Shown here piece by piece: positions 46,161 through 55,493 of a DNA stretch of 64,000 bases. Position 1 is the stretch's first letter, and each line of letters starts with the position of its first letter. The DNA comes from Roseiarcus sp963741405 (GTDB lineage: Bacteria > Pseudomonadota > Alphaproteobacteria > Rhizobiales > Beijerinckiaceae): assembly GCA_963741405.1 (NCBI GenBank), contig CAVUHX010000042.1, positions 277,426 through 341,425 of the forward strand. The letters run 5' to 3'. Made by a program: the position numbers and the translations under genes. The notes beneath the pieces are model-generated. The model did not search any database and was not told where the DNA came from. It saw only the letters and a list, made by a program, of their open reading frames with translations.

Positions 46161-47269
46161 ATGCCAGCGGAGCGGATTGGGATGCGCGATGCGCGCGAGG
46201 TTATTCGGCTGAAGTCTGCGTCGGTGTCGACGCACGAGATCGCCCGGCGGCTCGGCCTGGCGCGCTCGACGGTGCGGGAGACGTTGAGGCGGGCGGAGAC
46301 TGTGGGCCTCGGCTGGCCTCTGCCGGACGACATGACCGACGGGGCGCTGGAGGCGGCGCTCTACGCCAGCCGGCGCAGCAAGCGCGGCCACCGGCGCATC
46401 GAGGAGCCGGATTGGGCCGGCGTGCATCGCGAGTTGAAGCGCAAGCACGTCACCCTGCTGATCCTGTGGGACGAGTACATCGCCGCCGACCCGGGCGGCT
46501 ACAGCTATTCGCGGTTCTGCGAGCTCTACCGGGCGTTCGAGAAGACGCTGTGATCTTCCACAGTCTCGCCGACGTCGACGCCGCGCTCGGCGAACTCATG
46601 ACGCAGCTCAACCAACGCCAGCCCCTGCGCAGGCTCGGCGTCACCCGCCGCCGGCTGCTCGAGGAGGTCGACCGCCCGGCGCTGAAAGCGCTGCCAGGCG
46701 AGCCCTATGAATACAGCGAGTGGCGAGGTTGCCGGGTCGGCGTCGACTATCATGTCGACATCGACGCGCACTATTACTCCGTCCCCTACCGCTTCGCCCG
46801 CGCCGAAGTTGACGCGCGCCTGACCGCCCGCGGCGTCGAGATCTTCCACAAGGGCGAGCGCATCGCCGTCCACCTGAGGTCCAGCGGGAACAGGAAGCAC
46901 ACCACCGTTTCCGAGCACATGCCTTCGAGCCACCGGCGCTATGCCGGCTGGACGATCGAGCGCATCCGGGAAGACGCCCGCAAGATCGGCAAGGCGACCG
47001 CGGCGCTCTGCGAGCAGATCCTCGAGTCCCGGCCTCATCCCGAACAAGGGTATCGCGCCTGCCTCGGCATCGTGCGGCTCGCCGGCTCCTACGGGGCAGC
47101 GCGCGTCGAAGCGGCCGCTGAGCACGCCATCGAGATCGGCGCCCGGACCTACGGCTCCGTCAAATCCATCCTCGACACCAAGCTCGATCGGAGGCCGGCG
47201 CCCAGGCGCCCCGCGGACACCACTCCGATCCGCCATTCCAACATCCGCGGGCCCCGCTACTACCATTGA
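46161..47269 (+). pseudogene. istA: IstA of IS21, catalytic core deleted
   Basis: From ATG 46161 the N-terminal HTH region is normal (MRDAREVIRLKSASVSTHEIARRLGLARSTV) to FCELYRAFEKTL and then stops at 46553. The next bases resume as VIFHSLADVDAALGELMTQLNQRQ in another frame, the family's C-terminal part, running to 47269. The roughly 170 residues expected between, which hold the DDE integrase core, are absent. The junction is at about 46550. No catalytic IstA can be made. Confidence 0.85.
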
Positions 47270-47282
47270 GGAGAACCTCGAC

Positions 47283-48029
47283 GTGCTCAAGCATCCCACC
47301 CTCGACCAACTTCACGCCCTCGGCCTCCACGGGATGGCCAAGGCCTTCGCCGAGCTCGCCGACGCCGACGGGGCCAAGGATCTCATCCACGCGGACTGGC
47401 TCGCCCTGCTCCTCGACAAGGAGATCTCGTGGCGCAGGGACAAGCGCCTGGCCGCGCGGCTGAGCGCGGCAAAGCTACGCCATCAGGCGAGCGTCGAAGA
47501 CGTCGACTACCGCGCCGCGCGGGGCCTCGATCGCGCCTTGTTCCAAAGGCTCTCCGAGGGGGACTGGATCGTCGCCCACGACAATCTGGTCCTGGTCGGC
47601 CCGGCCGGAGTGGGCAAGAGCTGGCTCGCCTGCGCCATCGGCCATCGGGCCTGCCGCGACAATCGCTCGGTCCTCTATCATCGCTGGCCGAAGCTCTGCG
47701 GGGACCTGGCGCTCGCCCGAGGCGACGGGCGCCATTCCCGACTGATCAGAGCCCTCGGCCGCGCCGATCTCCTCATCCTCGACGACTTCGGTCTCGAGCC
47801 CCTCGACGCCAGCGCCCGCCACGATCTGCTCGAAATCCTCGAGGAGCGATACGGCCGCCGATCGACGATCGTCACCTCCCAGCTCCCCCTGTCCGCTTGG
47901 CACGAGGTCGTCGGAGACCCCACCTACGCCGACGCCATCCTGGATCGCCTCGTCCACAACGCGCATCGCATCGAGCTGACCGGCGAAAGCCTGCGCCGCA
48001 CCCGCGGCAAGCCGTCGAAAGCGGCTTGA
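47283..48029 (+). CDS. istB: IstB, IS21 helper ATPase
   Basis: 248 residues from GTG 47283, with GAGGAG 8 bases upstream. Walker A is LVLVGPAGVGKSWLA, Walker B is ADLLILDDFGLEPLD, and the sensor region TIVTSQLPLSAWHE is intact. IstB is the AAA+ regulator that assembles on target DNA and stimulates IstA. The gene is whole, although its istA partner is not. Confidence 0.93.
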   Translation: MLKHPTLDQLHALGLHGMAKAFAELADADGAKDLIHADWLALLLDKEISWRRDKRLAARLSAAKLRHQASVEDVDYRAARGLDRALFQRLSEGDWIVAHDNLVLVGPAGVGKSWLACAIGHRACRDNRSVLYHRWPKLCGDLALARGDGRHSRLIRALGRADLLILDDFGLEPLDASARHDLLEILEERYGRRSTIVTSQLPLSAWHEVVGDPTYADAILDRLVHNAHRIELTGESLRRTRGKPSKAA

Positions 48030-48185
48030 CGAGAAACCACGTCGGAGGAAAAACTCACTCGGCCAAAACGCGCGGCCCCCCGGGCGCGATCATCTCGTTA
48101 CAGGGGGCGGCATCATCCAGGAATCCCTGGGCGCAATCATCCCGTTTTAGACGGGCGGCTTCATCGGAATCGGCAGGGCAGCATC

Positions 48186-49430
48186 GACGACGCCGTCAGG
48201 GTGAGGATCGTCGGTCCGGCCGGGGTCTTGGACCGAGGCAAAGGCATGGGACGGATCGCCTGGGAACCTGTGAGATCCCGCCTGCGTCCGAGTGAGAGTG
48301 TGCCGGCAAATGGGCGGTCGGCTGACCAAATGCCCTGGCCCGGATGGGTCCTCCAACCATCCGGGAGCGCCGCCAAGGCGAGCACGAAGAGCGGAGGATC
48401 GCGCGGACCCCGGAAGCGAAACAGATAAGCGACCGGGGATGCGCAGGCGGGAAGTCGTAGCGCCTTCATAGTACCGCTGACCGCGGGGAACTGGGCTCAC
48501 CGGGACCCGCGCGAGGGAAGGGGATGATCAACCGGACGCCCGCGAGGGAGAGGCCGGGCGCTCATGGGTGGCGGAGAGGCTTGCAGTACCGCTGAAGCCG
48601 GGTAACGCCTGTGGAGGGAAGGGGCCTCAGTTCAAGACAAACGTGAGACGTGGTGAAGGACCTGGAGATTGGGCAACCTATCAACTCCGGATAGCGTTCA
48701 GAAACTGCAGACGGCGTTGCACGCGAAAGCGAAGGCTGAACCCGGCTACCGCTTCTACGCCCTCTACGACAAGATCAGCCGCGAAGACGTTCTGGCGCAC
48801 GCCTACGCCCAGTGTCGCTCCAACAAGGGCGCGCCGGGTGTGGACCGTCAGGACTTTGACGCGGTCGAAGCGTATGGGGTCGAGCGATGGCTGGGCGAAC
48901 TGGCGCTTGCGCTCAGGCAGGAGACTTACCGACCGGAACCCATCAGGCGCGTGTACATACCGAAGGCCAACGGCAAACTCAGGCCGCTGGGCATCTCAAC
49001 CTTGCGGGATCGGGTCTGCATGACAGCGGCGACGCTGGTGCTGGGGCCGATCTTCGAAGCCGACCTTCCCTCGGAACTCTATGCCTACCGTCCCGGGCGC
49101 AACGCCCAGTAGGCGGTGGTCGAGGTGGAGGAGTTGGTGTTTCGCGGCCATCCGGACGTGGTGGACGCCGACCTCGCGGACTCCTACGGGAGCATTCCGC
49201 ATGCCGAGCTTTTGAAGTCGGCAGCGCGCCGGATCGTCGATCGGCGCGTGCTGCATCTGATCAGGATGTGGCTGGATTGTCCCGTTGAAGAAACCGACGA
49301 TCGAGGACGGAAGACGCGCACGACCGAGGCGCGGGACAAGCGGCGCGGCATTCCGCAAGGGTCCCCGATCTCACCCTTGCTGGCGAATCTTTACAAGCGC
49401 CGGTTCGTGCTGGGATGGAAGATGCTCAGA
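48186..49430 (+). mobile_element. Group II intron, 3'-truncated
   Basis: 48186-48668 is non-coding and rich in short dyads with phrases familiar from rhizobial group II introns (GCGAGCACGAAGAGCGGAGGATCG, GAAGCGAAACAGATAA, CATAGTACCGCTGA, GGAAGGGGCCTCAGTTCAAGAC). The intron-encoded reverse transcriptase gene follows. The element stops abruptly at about 49430 in the middle of the RT domain, so domains V and VI and the 3' splice site are missing. I cannot fix the exact 5' exon boundary. Confidence 0.7.
48669..49430 (+). pseudogene. ltrA: Group II intron reverse transcriptase, amber-interrupted and truncated
   Basis: Reads MGNLSTPDSVQKLQTALHAK, CRSNKGAPGVDRQDFD, YRPEPIRRVYIPKANGKLRPLGI, YRPGRNAQ, then TAG at 49110-49112 in place of the expected glutamine codon. 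It continues in frame as AVVEVEELVFRGHPDVVDAD and GIPQGSPISPLLANLY. The sequence departs from the family after FVLGWKML, just before the YADD catalytic block, so the polymerase active site is lost. A nonsense codon and a 3' deletion both inactivate it. Confidence 0.85.
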
Positions 49431-49440
49431 CTCATGGGAC

Positions 49441-49548
49441 GAACGCACGGCCTACGGCCGCTCCGCCGTCATGCGCGCGGTGAAGTCGCGCGACACCGGA
49501 CCGGAGCGGACGGTGCGGGCGATATTGCGGACGACCATCCGCCCGAAA
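49441..49548 (+). pseudogene. Fragment of a vsr gene
   Basis: Encodes TAYGRSAVMRAVKSRDTGPE and RTVRAILR, closely matching residues 18-46 of the intact Vsr protein at 50055-50504 (AYDRSAVMRAVKSRDTGPE, RAVRAMLR). It is fused directly to the truncated intron at one side and diverges after ILRTTI at the other. It is a remnant of a second vsr copy. Confidence 0.8.
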
Positions 49549-49549
49549 C

Positions 49550-49801
49550 TCACGCCGCGGCGGAAAAGTCGAAATCGGAAAAGCGCAGCGCGACCGCTGC
49601 GCCGACGAGAATAATTGTCTCCCCCTGTTCCTTGACACGGATTCGGCAACCGGGAATCTTGAGGCTCTTCGCCAGCCTGATAATCCTCGGCCAGGCCGCC
49701 TTCGGACTGTAGAGCGGGACGGACCGCTCGGCCGCGATGACCTCCTCGCCCCGCAGGACTTCAAAGTCATACAATTCCACCTGGGCCTCCTCATTCCTCA
49801 T
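49550..49801 (-). CDS. Small conserved hypothetical protein (DUF6894-like)
   Basis: 83 residues from ATG 49801. It has the look of the small rhizobial DUF6894 family: an opening beta strand LYDFEVLRGEE, then a helix with AWPRIIRLAKSL and a closing strand GETIILVGAAVALRF. Identity is weak, so this is a tentative placement. The 3' end abuts the vsr fragment. 49802-50054 beyond it holds no gene I can support. Confidence 0.4.
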   Translation of the reverse strand: MRNEEAQVELYDFEVLRGEEVIAAERSVPLYSPKAAWPRIIRLAKSLKIPGCRIRVKEQGETIILVGAAVALRFSDFDFSAAA

Positions 49802-50054
49802 CTACGCAGTCAATGGGGTGTTTTTCTTCCCTTCCGATAGTTAAACCCACCGGAAGTAGGCCTGCTTCATTTTAGTTTACAGGCGCACACCAAGTCATCC
49901 GCGTTTCCTCTTGGAATGACTTCTAGAACAATTCGTCCGGCATCCCTATCCGGAAAACTACGTAGTGCGGCGCAACGCCATGCGTGAATAGTCCGTACTT
50001 TGCCGGCGAGCCTCCGCCTGGGCGACATCGTCTGTTTCGTGCTATGCGGGCCGA

Positions 50055-50504
50055 ATGAAAAGCCGGATGAGCACGGACGCTGGGTCGAAATCGGGCGCGG
50101 ACCATCCGGCCTACGACCGCTCCGCCGTGATGCGGGCAGTGAAGTCGCGCGACACCGGGCCGGAGCGGGCGGTCCGGGCGATGCTGCGTCCCATCGCCCC
50201 CGGCTATCGGCTTCAGCGCGCCGATCTGCCCGGCAAGCCCGACATCGTCTACGGCCGCCGCCGGCTCGCAATCTTCGTGCATGGCTGCTTCTGGCATGGG
50301 CACGACTGCCCGCGCGGCGCGCGATTGCCGAAAGCCAACGCCGACTACTGGCAGGACAAGATCGCCCGCAACCGGGCGCGCGACGAGAAAACCCTCGCAG
50401 CTTACGCAGAAATGGGCTGGCGGACGCTCGTCGTTTACGAGTGCGAGCTGAAGGAGCCTGCGGCGCTCGACGCGCGCCTCGCCGCGGCGCTGACGCCAGG
50501 CTAG
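50055..50504 (+). CDS. vsr: Very short patch repair endonuclease Vsr
   Basis: 149 residues from ATG 50055. RSAVMRAVKSRDTGPE (helix that enters the DNA), DLPGKPDIVYGRRRLAIFVHGCFWHGHDC (catalytic aspartate and the zinc-binding H/C residues), ANADYWQDKIARNRARD and WRTLVVYECEL are all standard. Vsr nicks T:G mismatches made by deamination of 5-methylcytosine, normally next to a Dcm-type methyltransferase. None is adjacent here, so the gene is an orphan in this window, perhaps left from a lost methylation or restriction-modification cassette. Confidence 0.93.
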   Translation: MKSRMSTDAGSKSGADHPAYDRSAVMRAVKSRDTGPERAVRAMLRPIAPGYRLQRADLPGKPDIVYGRRRLAIFVHGCFWHGHDCPRGARLPKANADYWQDKIARNRARDEKTLAAYAEMGWRTLVVYECELKEPAALDARLAAALTPG

Positions 50505-50589
50505 AGCGGGAAGATTTCAGGTCGACTCGAATCCGGGTTCGGGTGGCGCAACAAGGACGGGAGTTCGACCCTGACCCTTCAGACCCCGG

Positions 50590-50915
50590 TCTTCGGAAAA
50601 ACCGCCCTTCATCCAGTTTGTCAACAGACAGGCGTAACCGGTTTCGAGCCCGGCCTGGCGGCAACCCTCAGGCCGCCGCGGCGCGGCCTGTTCCGGCTTC
50701 GGAACAGGACAGGAATGTTCCTGCTATTTCTCCATTCGATCGGAGGTTTACAGGTCAGTAATTTGTTTCAAGCTCCTGAAAAAACAGACCTTTTCCTCAC
50801 CGTAAGTGGCCGAAGTGCGCGCGGCTCTCTCCACTTTCTCCCTGTTACCAGGGAGAAACGGGGCGAACCCCCGTGATCAGGGAGCGCGTCGGCCAATCAG
50901 GAATCGCGCCTCGCG
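50590..50915. repeat. Dispersed intergenic repeat, copy B
   Basis: Fuller copy of the repeat at 4405-4665, lying in the 708-base gap between vsr and ppc. It contains TCATCCAGTTTGTCAACAG, GCGTAACCGGTTTCGAG, GCGGCAACC, GGCCTGTTCCGG, GTGGCCGAAG, CTCCCTGTTACCAGGGAG (a dyad) and GATCAGGGAGCGCGTCGGCC. No protein of known type is encoded. The rest of the gap (50916-51212) shows nothing I can name. Confidence 0.6.
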
Positions 50916-51212
50916 CCGCGGAGGACAGAGGGAAACAGCAGCGCTCGGCGCCCGTCGGGTTTCGGATTCTCCCTCAAACCCGAAGCCGGAATGACAGGCC
51001 GCAGTGGCTCCTGTCGCCGGCTCCGGATGGTTTAGCGACGGGCCCGGTTCGATCCGATCGCATCTCGCTCTAACACTCACCTCGAACCCTCTCCCAGAGG
51101 GCCCAGAGGGAGTGGGGCCGCTCCGCGCCTGTGGCCCGGCCTTTGCTTTGCTTGCGCCGGCCCCTGCCGCAGTGCAACATCGGCGGGGCGCCCTGCCGAC
51201 GGATGCGTTCCC

Positions 51213-53978
51213 ATGGCTTTCGAACCCTCACCCGCCGACGCCGAGAAAGACCGGGCGCTGCGCGACGACATCCGCTTGCTCGGCCGCATTCTCGGCGACA
51301 CGGTGCGCGAGCAGGAGGGCGAGGAAACCTACGCGCTGGTCGAGCAGATCCGCCAAGCCTCGATCCGCTTCCACCGCCACAACGAGGCCGGAGCGCGGCG
51401 CGAGCTCGAGGCGGTGCTCGATTCCCTCAGCGCCGACCAGACGCTGTCGATCGTGCGCGCCTTCAGTTATTTCTCCCATCTCGCCAATATCGCCGAGGAC
51501 CAGCATCACATCCGACGCAACCGCGCGCATGCGATTCTCCGCTCCGCTCCCCGCCCCGGCTCGCTGGCCTTCGCCTTCCAGCACATCCGCAAGACGGGCG
51601 TCGAGCCCGAGCGGCTCCGCGCCTTTTTTCATTCCGCGCTGGTCAGCCCGGTGCTCACCGCCCACCCGACGGAAGTCCGCCGCAAGAGCACGCTCACCCG
51701 CGAGCTCGAAATCGCCGAACTGCTCGACGAGCGCGACCGCGCTCTGGGAGATGCGGAGGAGCTGGCGTTCAATGAGGAGCAGCTCAGGCGCTGCGTTCTC
51801 ATCCTCTGGCGCACCAACATGTTGCGCCAGACGCGGCTGAAAGTGATCGACGAGGTCGCCAACGGCCTCTCCTATTACGATTACACGTTCTTCAAGGAGC
51901 TGCCGCGCCTCTATCGCGCGATCGAGGACAGGCTCGACGCCCTCGAGGAAAAGCGCCGCGACAGGCCGATCCCGTCCTTCCTGCGCATCGGCTCGTGGAT
52001 CGGCGGCGATCGCGACGGCAATCCTTTCGTCACCGCGGACGTTCTCAACGAGGCGGTGCGGCAGCAGAGCGCACGGGCGCTCGGCTATTATCTCGACCAG
52101 CTGCACGAGCTCGGCGGCGTCTTGTCGCTCGCCTCGACGCTCGTTCCAGTCAGCGCCGAGCTCCACGCGCTCGTCGAGCGCGCCTGCGACGACTCGCTGA
52201 CCAGGCGCGACGAGCCTTACCGGCGCGCCATTACCGGCATGTATTCCCGCCTCGCCAGGACGGCGCGCGAACTCGACCATGTCGTGGCGCTCCGCCAGCC
52301 GATCGGCGACGCGCCGCCGTACAAGACGGTCGAGGACCTCGCCGCGGATCTCGACGTCATCGCGAATTCGCTTCACGCGAACGGGGGCGCGATCATCGCC
52401 CGCGGCCGCTTGCGCGCGCTTCAGCGCGCCCTCGACGTGTTCGGCTTCCATCTCGCCCCGATCGACCTCAGGCAGAATTCCGACGTGCACGAGCGCACGG
52501 TGGCGGAAATCCTGGCGGCCGCCTCGCCGGGCCTCGACTATCGGGCCCTGACCGAATCCGAACGGGTCGAGCTCCTCAGGCGCGAACTCGTCTCGCCGCG
52601 TCCGCTCGTCTCGCCCTTCATCGCTTACAGCGAGGAGACCGCAGGCGAACTCGGCGTCTTCCGCGCGGCGGCGGCCATCCGCAGAACTTATGGCCCCGGC
52701 GCGATCCGCACCTCGATCATCTCGAAGACCGACAGCGTGTCCGACATGCTCGAGCTCGCGCTGATCCTGAAGGAAGTCGGCCTCGTCGCGGCCGACGGAA
52801 CCGCCTCTCTCTATGTCGTGCCGCTGTTCGAGACGATCAGCGATCTGCGCGCCTGCGTCGGTGTGATGGACGCGCTGCTGGCGATTCCGGAATATCGCAG
52901 GCTTGTCGATTCGCTCGGAGGCGAGCAGGAAGTGATGCTTGGCTATTCCGACTCGAACAAGGACGGCGGCTTCGTCACTTCAGGGTGGGAACTCTACAAG
53001 GCCGAGATCGGCCTCGTCGAGGTTTTCCGGCGCCACGGCGTTCGCATCCGGCTGTTCCACGGCCGCGGCGGCTCAGTCGGCCGCGGCGGCGGCCCGAGCT
53101 ACGACGCGATTCTGGCGCAGCCGGGCGGCGCGGTGCAGGGGCAGATCCGCATCACCGAGCAGGGCGAGATCATCTCGAGCAAATATTCCAATCCCGACGT
53201 CGGCCGGCGCAACCTCGAAACGCTGGTCTCGGCGACGCTCGAAGCAACGTTGCTGCAGGACGAAAGCCCGGCCCCGGATCCCGCCTTCCTCGAAACCATG
53301 GAAGAGCTGTCGAAAAGCGCCTACGCCGCCTATCGCGGCCTCGTCTACGAGACGGAAGGCTTCGAGCGCTATTTCTGGGCTTCGACCGTGATCACCGAGA
53401 TCGCCAGCCTCAACATCGGCTCGCGCCCGGCCTCGCGCAAGAAGACGACCGCGATCGCCGATCTGCGCGCCATCCCCTGGGTGTTCTCCTGGGCGCAATG
53501 CCGCCTCATGCTGCCGGGCTGGTTCGGCTTCGGCTCGGCAGTGAAGGCTTACGTCGAGGCCCATCCCAAGGAGGGGTTCGACGCGCTGAAGGCGATGCAT
53601 CGGCGCTGGCCGTTCTTCCAGACGCTGCTGTCCAACATGGACATGGTGATGTCCAAGTCGAGCCTCGCCATCGCCTCGCGTTATGCGCGGCTTTGCGACG
53701 ACGTGGCTCTCCGGGAGAAAATCTTCGCCCGCATCTCGGTCGAATGGCGCGACTCGGTCGAGGCGCTGAACGCGATCATGGAGCAGTCACGGCTGCTCGA
53801 GAGCAACCCGCTGCTCGATCGCTCGATCCGCAACCGCTTCCCCTACCTCGACCCGCTGAACCACGTGCAGGTCGAACTCCTGAAGCTCCACCGCACGCGC
53901 GCTTCGAGCGAGAAGGTGCTGACCGGAATTCAGCTCACCATCAACGGCGTCTCCGCGGGCTTGCGCAACAGCGGCTGA
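51213..53978 (+). CDS. ppc: Phosphoenolpyruvate carboxylase
   Basis: 921 residues from ATG 51213, normal length. Catalytic motifs: VLTAHPTEVRRKS (active histidine), GSWIGGDRDGNPFVT, LGYSDSNKDGGFVTSGWELYKAE, FHGRGGSVGRGGGPSYDAI (the glycine-rich phosphate loop), and the C-terminal RNSG end. It makes oxaloacetate from PEP and bicarbonate, filling the TCA cycle; in serine-cycle methylotrophs it is also part of the C1 assimilation pathway. It stands alone, with no cluster of serine-cycle genes in view. Confidence 0.97.
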   Translation: MAFEPSPADAEKDRALRDDIRLLGRILGDTVREQEGEETYALVEQIRQASIRFHRHNEAGARRELEAVLDSLSADQTLSIVRAFSYFSHLANIAEDQHHIRRNRAHAILRSAPRPGSLAFAFQHIRKTGVEPERLRAFFHSALVSPVLTAHPTEVRRKSTLTRELEIAELLDERDRALGDAEELAFNEEQLRRCVLILWRTNMLRQTRLKVIDEVANGLSYYDYTFFKELPRLYRAIEDRLDALEEKRRDRPIPSFLRIGSWIGGDRDGNPFVTADVLNEAVRQQSARALGYYLDQLHELGGVLSLASTLVPVSAELHALVERACDDSLTRRDEPYRRAITGMYSRLARTARELDHVVALRQPIGDAPPYKTVEDLAADLDVIANSLHANGGAIIARGRLRALQRALDVFGFHLAPIDLRQNSDVHERTVAEILAAASPGLDYRALTESERVELLRRELVSPRPLVSPFIAYSEETAGELGVFRAAAAIRRTYGPGAIRTSIISKTDSVSDMLELALILKEVGLVAADGTASLYVVPLFETISDLRACVGVMDALLAIPEYRRLVDSLGGEQEVMLGYSDSNKDGGFVTSGWELYKAEIGLVEVFRRHGVRIRLFHGRGGSVGRGGGPSYDAILAQPGGAVQGQIRITEQGEIISSKYSNPDVGRRNLETLVSATLEATLLQDESPAPDPAFLETMEELSKSAYAAYRGLVYETEGFERYFWASTVITEIASLNIGSRPASRKKTTAIADLRAIPWVFSWAQCRLMLPGWFGFGSAVKAYVEAHPKEGFDALKAMHRRWPFFQTLLSNMDMVMSKSSLAIASRYARLCDDVALREKIFARISVEWRDSVEALNAIMEQSRLLESNPLLDRSIRNRFPYLDPLNHVQVELLKLHRTRASSEKVLTGIQLTINGVSAGLRNSG

Positions 53979-54021
53979 GCAAGAAGAACCGCGCGAGCCC
54001 AAGAGACTTCCGCGGAAAAAG

Positions 54022-54250
54022 GTGACACTTGCTTCAATTCCCAATTGCTTCGGCCGCCGCGGCCTTCGGCCTCCGTCCCTGCGTCCCGGGCCGAGGGTCG
54101 CGGCCCATCAGCCCCGCCACCCGGTCGAGGAAAGCCGCCGAGCCCAGCGGGCGCCCGATGCCTTCAGCCGCCCGCAGCGCCGCCAGCTTTTCGGCGTCGG
54201 GCTCCGTGTCGAGAAGGTCGGCGAAGCGGCCGGCCGCGCGCGACATGCCT
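54022..54250 (-). pseudogene. Duplicated 3' end of the REP-associated transposase gene
   Basis: Minus-strand sequence encodes SRAAGRFADLLDTEPDAEKL, ALRAAEGIGRP, FLDRVAGLMGRDPRPG and a basic tail, matching the last 70 or so residues of the intact transposase at 55494-56165. The DNA repeat is 54022-54245 against 55479-55704, direct orientation, about 85-90% identical by eye. It lies just downstream of the fic stop, so the fic gene is bracketed by the two copies. Confidence 0.8.
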
Positions 54251-54287
54251 GTGAGTTGTGCCTGGTCGATGGTTGGCGGCTCGGTGC

Positions 54288-55343
54288 TCATAATGAATAC
54301 CATGTGGCGCGCGCCTTGCCGTGCCGCCGCACGCGTCCATCTGCGACCAGCTCGCGCACACGCACTTTTAGTGTGTTCCGATTTGCGTCGGTGAGCGATG
54401 CAAGCTGCGCAATCGTCAGGCGCTCTTTCGCCCGCAGCGCTTTGAGGACCTGGATCGATAGCTCCGGCAAATCGGCCTCGCTGCTCCGAGCGATCCGCTC
54501 ACGGTCCAGTCGCGCCGCAAGGCTATCCTTCTGCTTTTTGAGGCAGCGCAGGAAGAAGCCACCCCATGGCTCCCAGTCCGGCGTTTCGCTCTTGAGCGTC
54601 GTCTGCGTGCGCCGGAGCGCCTTGTAGTACAGGTCCTTGTTTTCCTCGATCACGCGCTCCAGCGAAGCATATGGCACATAAGCGTACCCTGCTCGCAGCA
54701 ACAGGAGCGTCGTGAGCACGCGCGAGAGCCTCCCGTTTCCATCTTGAAAAGGATGGATCGCCAGAAACGTCACGATGAACACGGCAATGACAAGGAGAGG
54801 GTGCAGTGACTCCTCATCCTGCGTTTTTCGCGTCCAGGCGACGAGCGACTCGATCTCGCGCGGAGCACCGAAAGGCGAGGTCGTTTCGAACACGATGCCG
54901 ATCTCACGCCCGTCCGAATCGAGCGCCACGATTGTGTTGGAGAGGGTCTTATAGGAGCCGCGATGGCGCGCATCCTTGTCGCTGTGACGCAGCAAGGTTT
55001 GGTGTAATTGGCGGATATGGTTCTCGGTGAGACGCATGTCGGCGTAGGCCTCGAACACGAGGTCCATCGCCTCGGCGTATCCGGCCACTTCCTGCTCATC
55101 CCGCGTCTTGAAGGGCTTAATTGAGATCGCCCGCGAGAGCAGGTCCTCGACCTCGGCATCTGATAGCTTCGCCCCTTCAATGCGCGTAGAAGAGCCGATG
55201 CTCTCGATGGTCGCCACCTTGCGGAGTGCGTTGAGGCGGTCTGGCGAGAGTGTCTTAAGGGCCTCCCACCTCCCTTTGAACTCATCGATTTCGGCGATGA
55301 GCTTCACGAGGTCCGGGCCGAGTACGAGGTTGGGTTCCCTCAT
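54288..55343 (-). CDS. fic: Fic-domain protein (AMPylation family)
   Basis: 351 residues from ATG 55343. The catalytic Fic motif is complete: AIHPFQDGNGRLSR. An N-terminal inhibitory helix with STRIEG (S-x3-E-G) matches the autoinhibited class II type. The C-terminal 60 residues form a winged helix (LTIAQLASLTDANRNTLKVRVRELVADG), the usual arrangement of Fic/DUF4172-like chromosomal proteins. It would transfer AMP to a target hydroxyl when relieved from inhibition; the target is unknown. The gene lies between an intact transposase gene and a duplicate of that gene's 3' end. Confidence 0.93.
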   Translation of the reverse strand: MREPNLVLGPDLVKLIAEIDEFKGRWEALKTLSPDRLNALRKVATIESIGSSTRIEGAKLSDAEVEDLLSRAISIKPFKTRDEQEVAGYAEAMDLVFEAYADMRLTENHIRQLHQTLLRHSDKDARHRGSYKTLSNTIVALDSDGREIGIVFETTSPFGAPREIESLVAWTRKTQDEESLHPLLVIAVFIVTFLAIHPFQDGNGRLSRVLTTLLLLRAGYAYVPYASLERVIEENKDLYYKALRRTQTTLKSETPDWEPWGGFFLRCLKKQKDSLAARLDRERIARSSEADLPELSIQVLKALRAKERLTIAQLASLTDANRNTLKVRVRELVADGRVRRHGKARATWYSL

Positions 55344-55370
55344 GCCCAGGACACCCTCATATCTGATTCC

Positions 55371-55400
55371 ATACCCAATAATACCCGATTAGACCCGATT
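55371..55400 (-). promoter_or_regulatory. Three 10-base direct repeats upstream of fic
   Basis: ATACCCAATA, ATACCCGATT and AGACCCGATT stand head to tail, 28-57 bases upstream of the fic ATG. One helical turn between units would place them on the same DNA face. This could be an operator bound by the winged-helix domain of the Fic protein or by another regulator. Confidence 0.45.
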
Positions 55401-55493
55401 TTCGACCTCGTTTCTCCAGGCCGCCAGCACATAAGGAGTTGGGTGCTCGGCGGATGGCGATCGGGTATCTGGGCGCACACGGTGACGCTTGCT

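Larger units (their letters stand above)
45968..48175 (+). mobile_element. IS21-family element with 6-bp target duplication, internally deleted
   Basis: Left end TGCTGATTCCGAATGATGCCG at 45968; right end, complement TGCCGATTCCGATGAAGCCG, finishing at 48175. Both are followed inward by multiple copies of a roughly 24-base unit (GATGCCGCCCCC plus CCGGGAT/ACGGGAT; about five on the left at 45978-46090, about three inverted on the right at 48080-48165), the multi-site termini typical of IS21. Direct repeats GGGCAG flank it (45962-45967 and 48176-48181). istA is deleted internally, so movement would need IstA in trans. Confidence 0.85.

Noticed and set aside
49923..50303. Minus-strand frame ending in YVVFRIGMPDELF
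   Set aside because: It overlaps vsr on the opposite strand and shows no conserved domain or ribosome binding site.
51995..54025. 676-codon arginine-rich open frame on the plus strand
   Set aside because: It is a frame shadow of ppc, with composition typical of out-of-frame GC-rich coding DNA.
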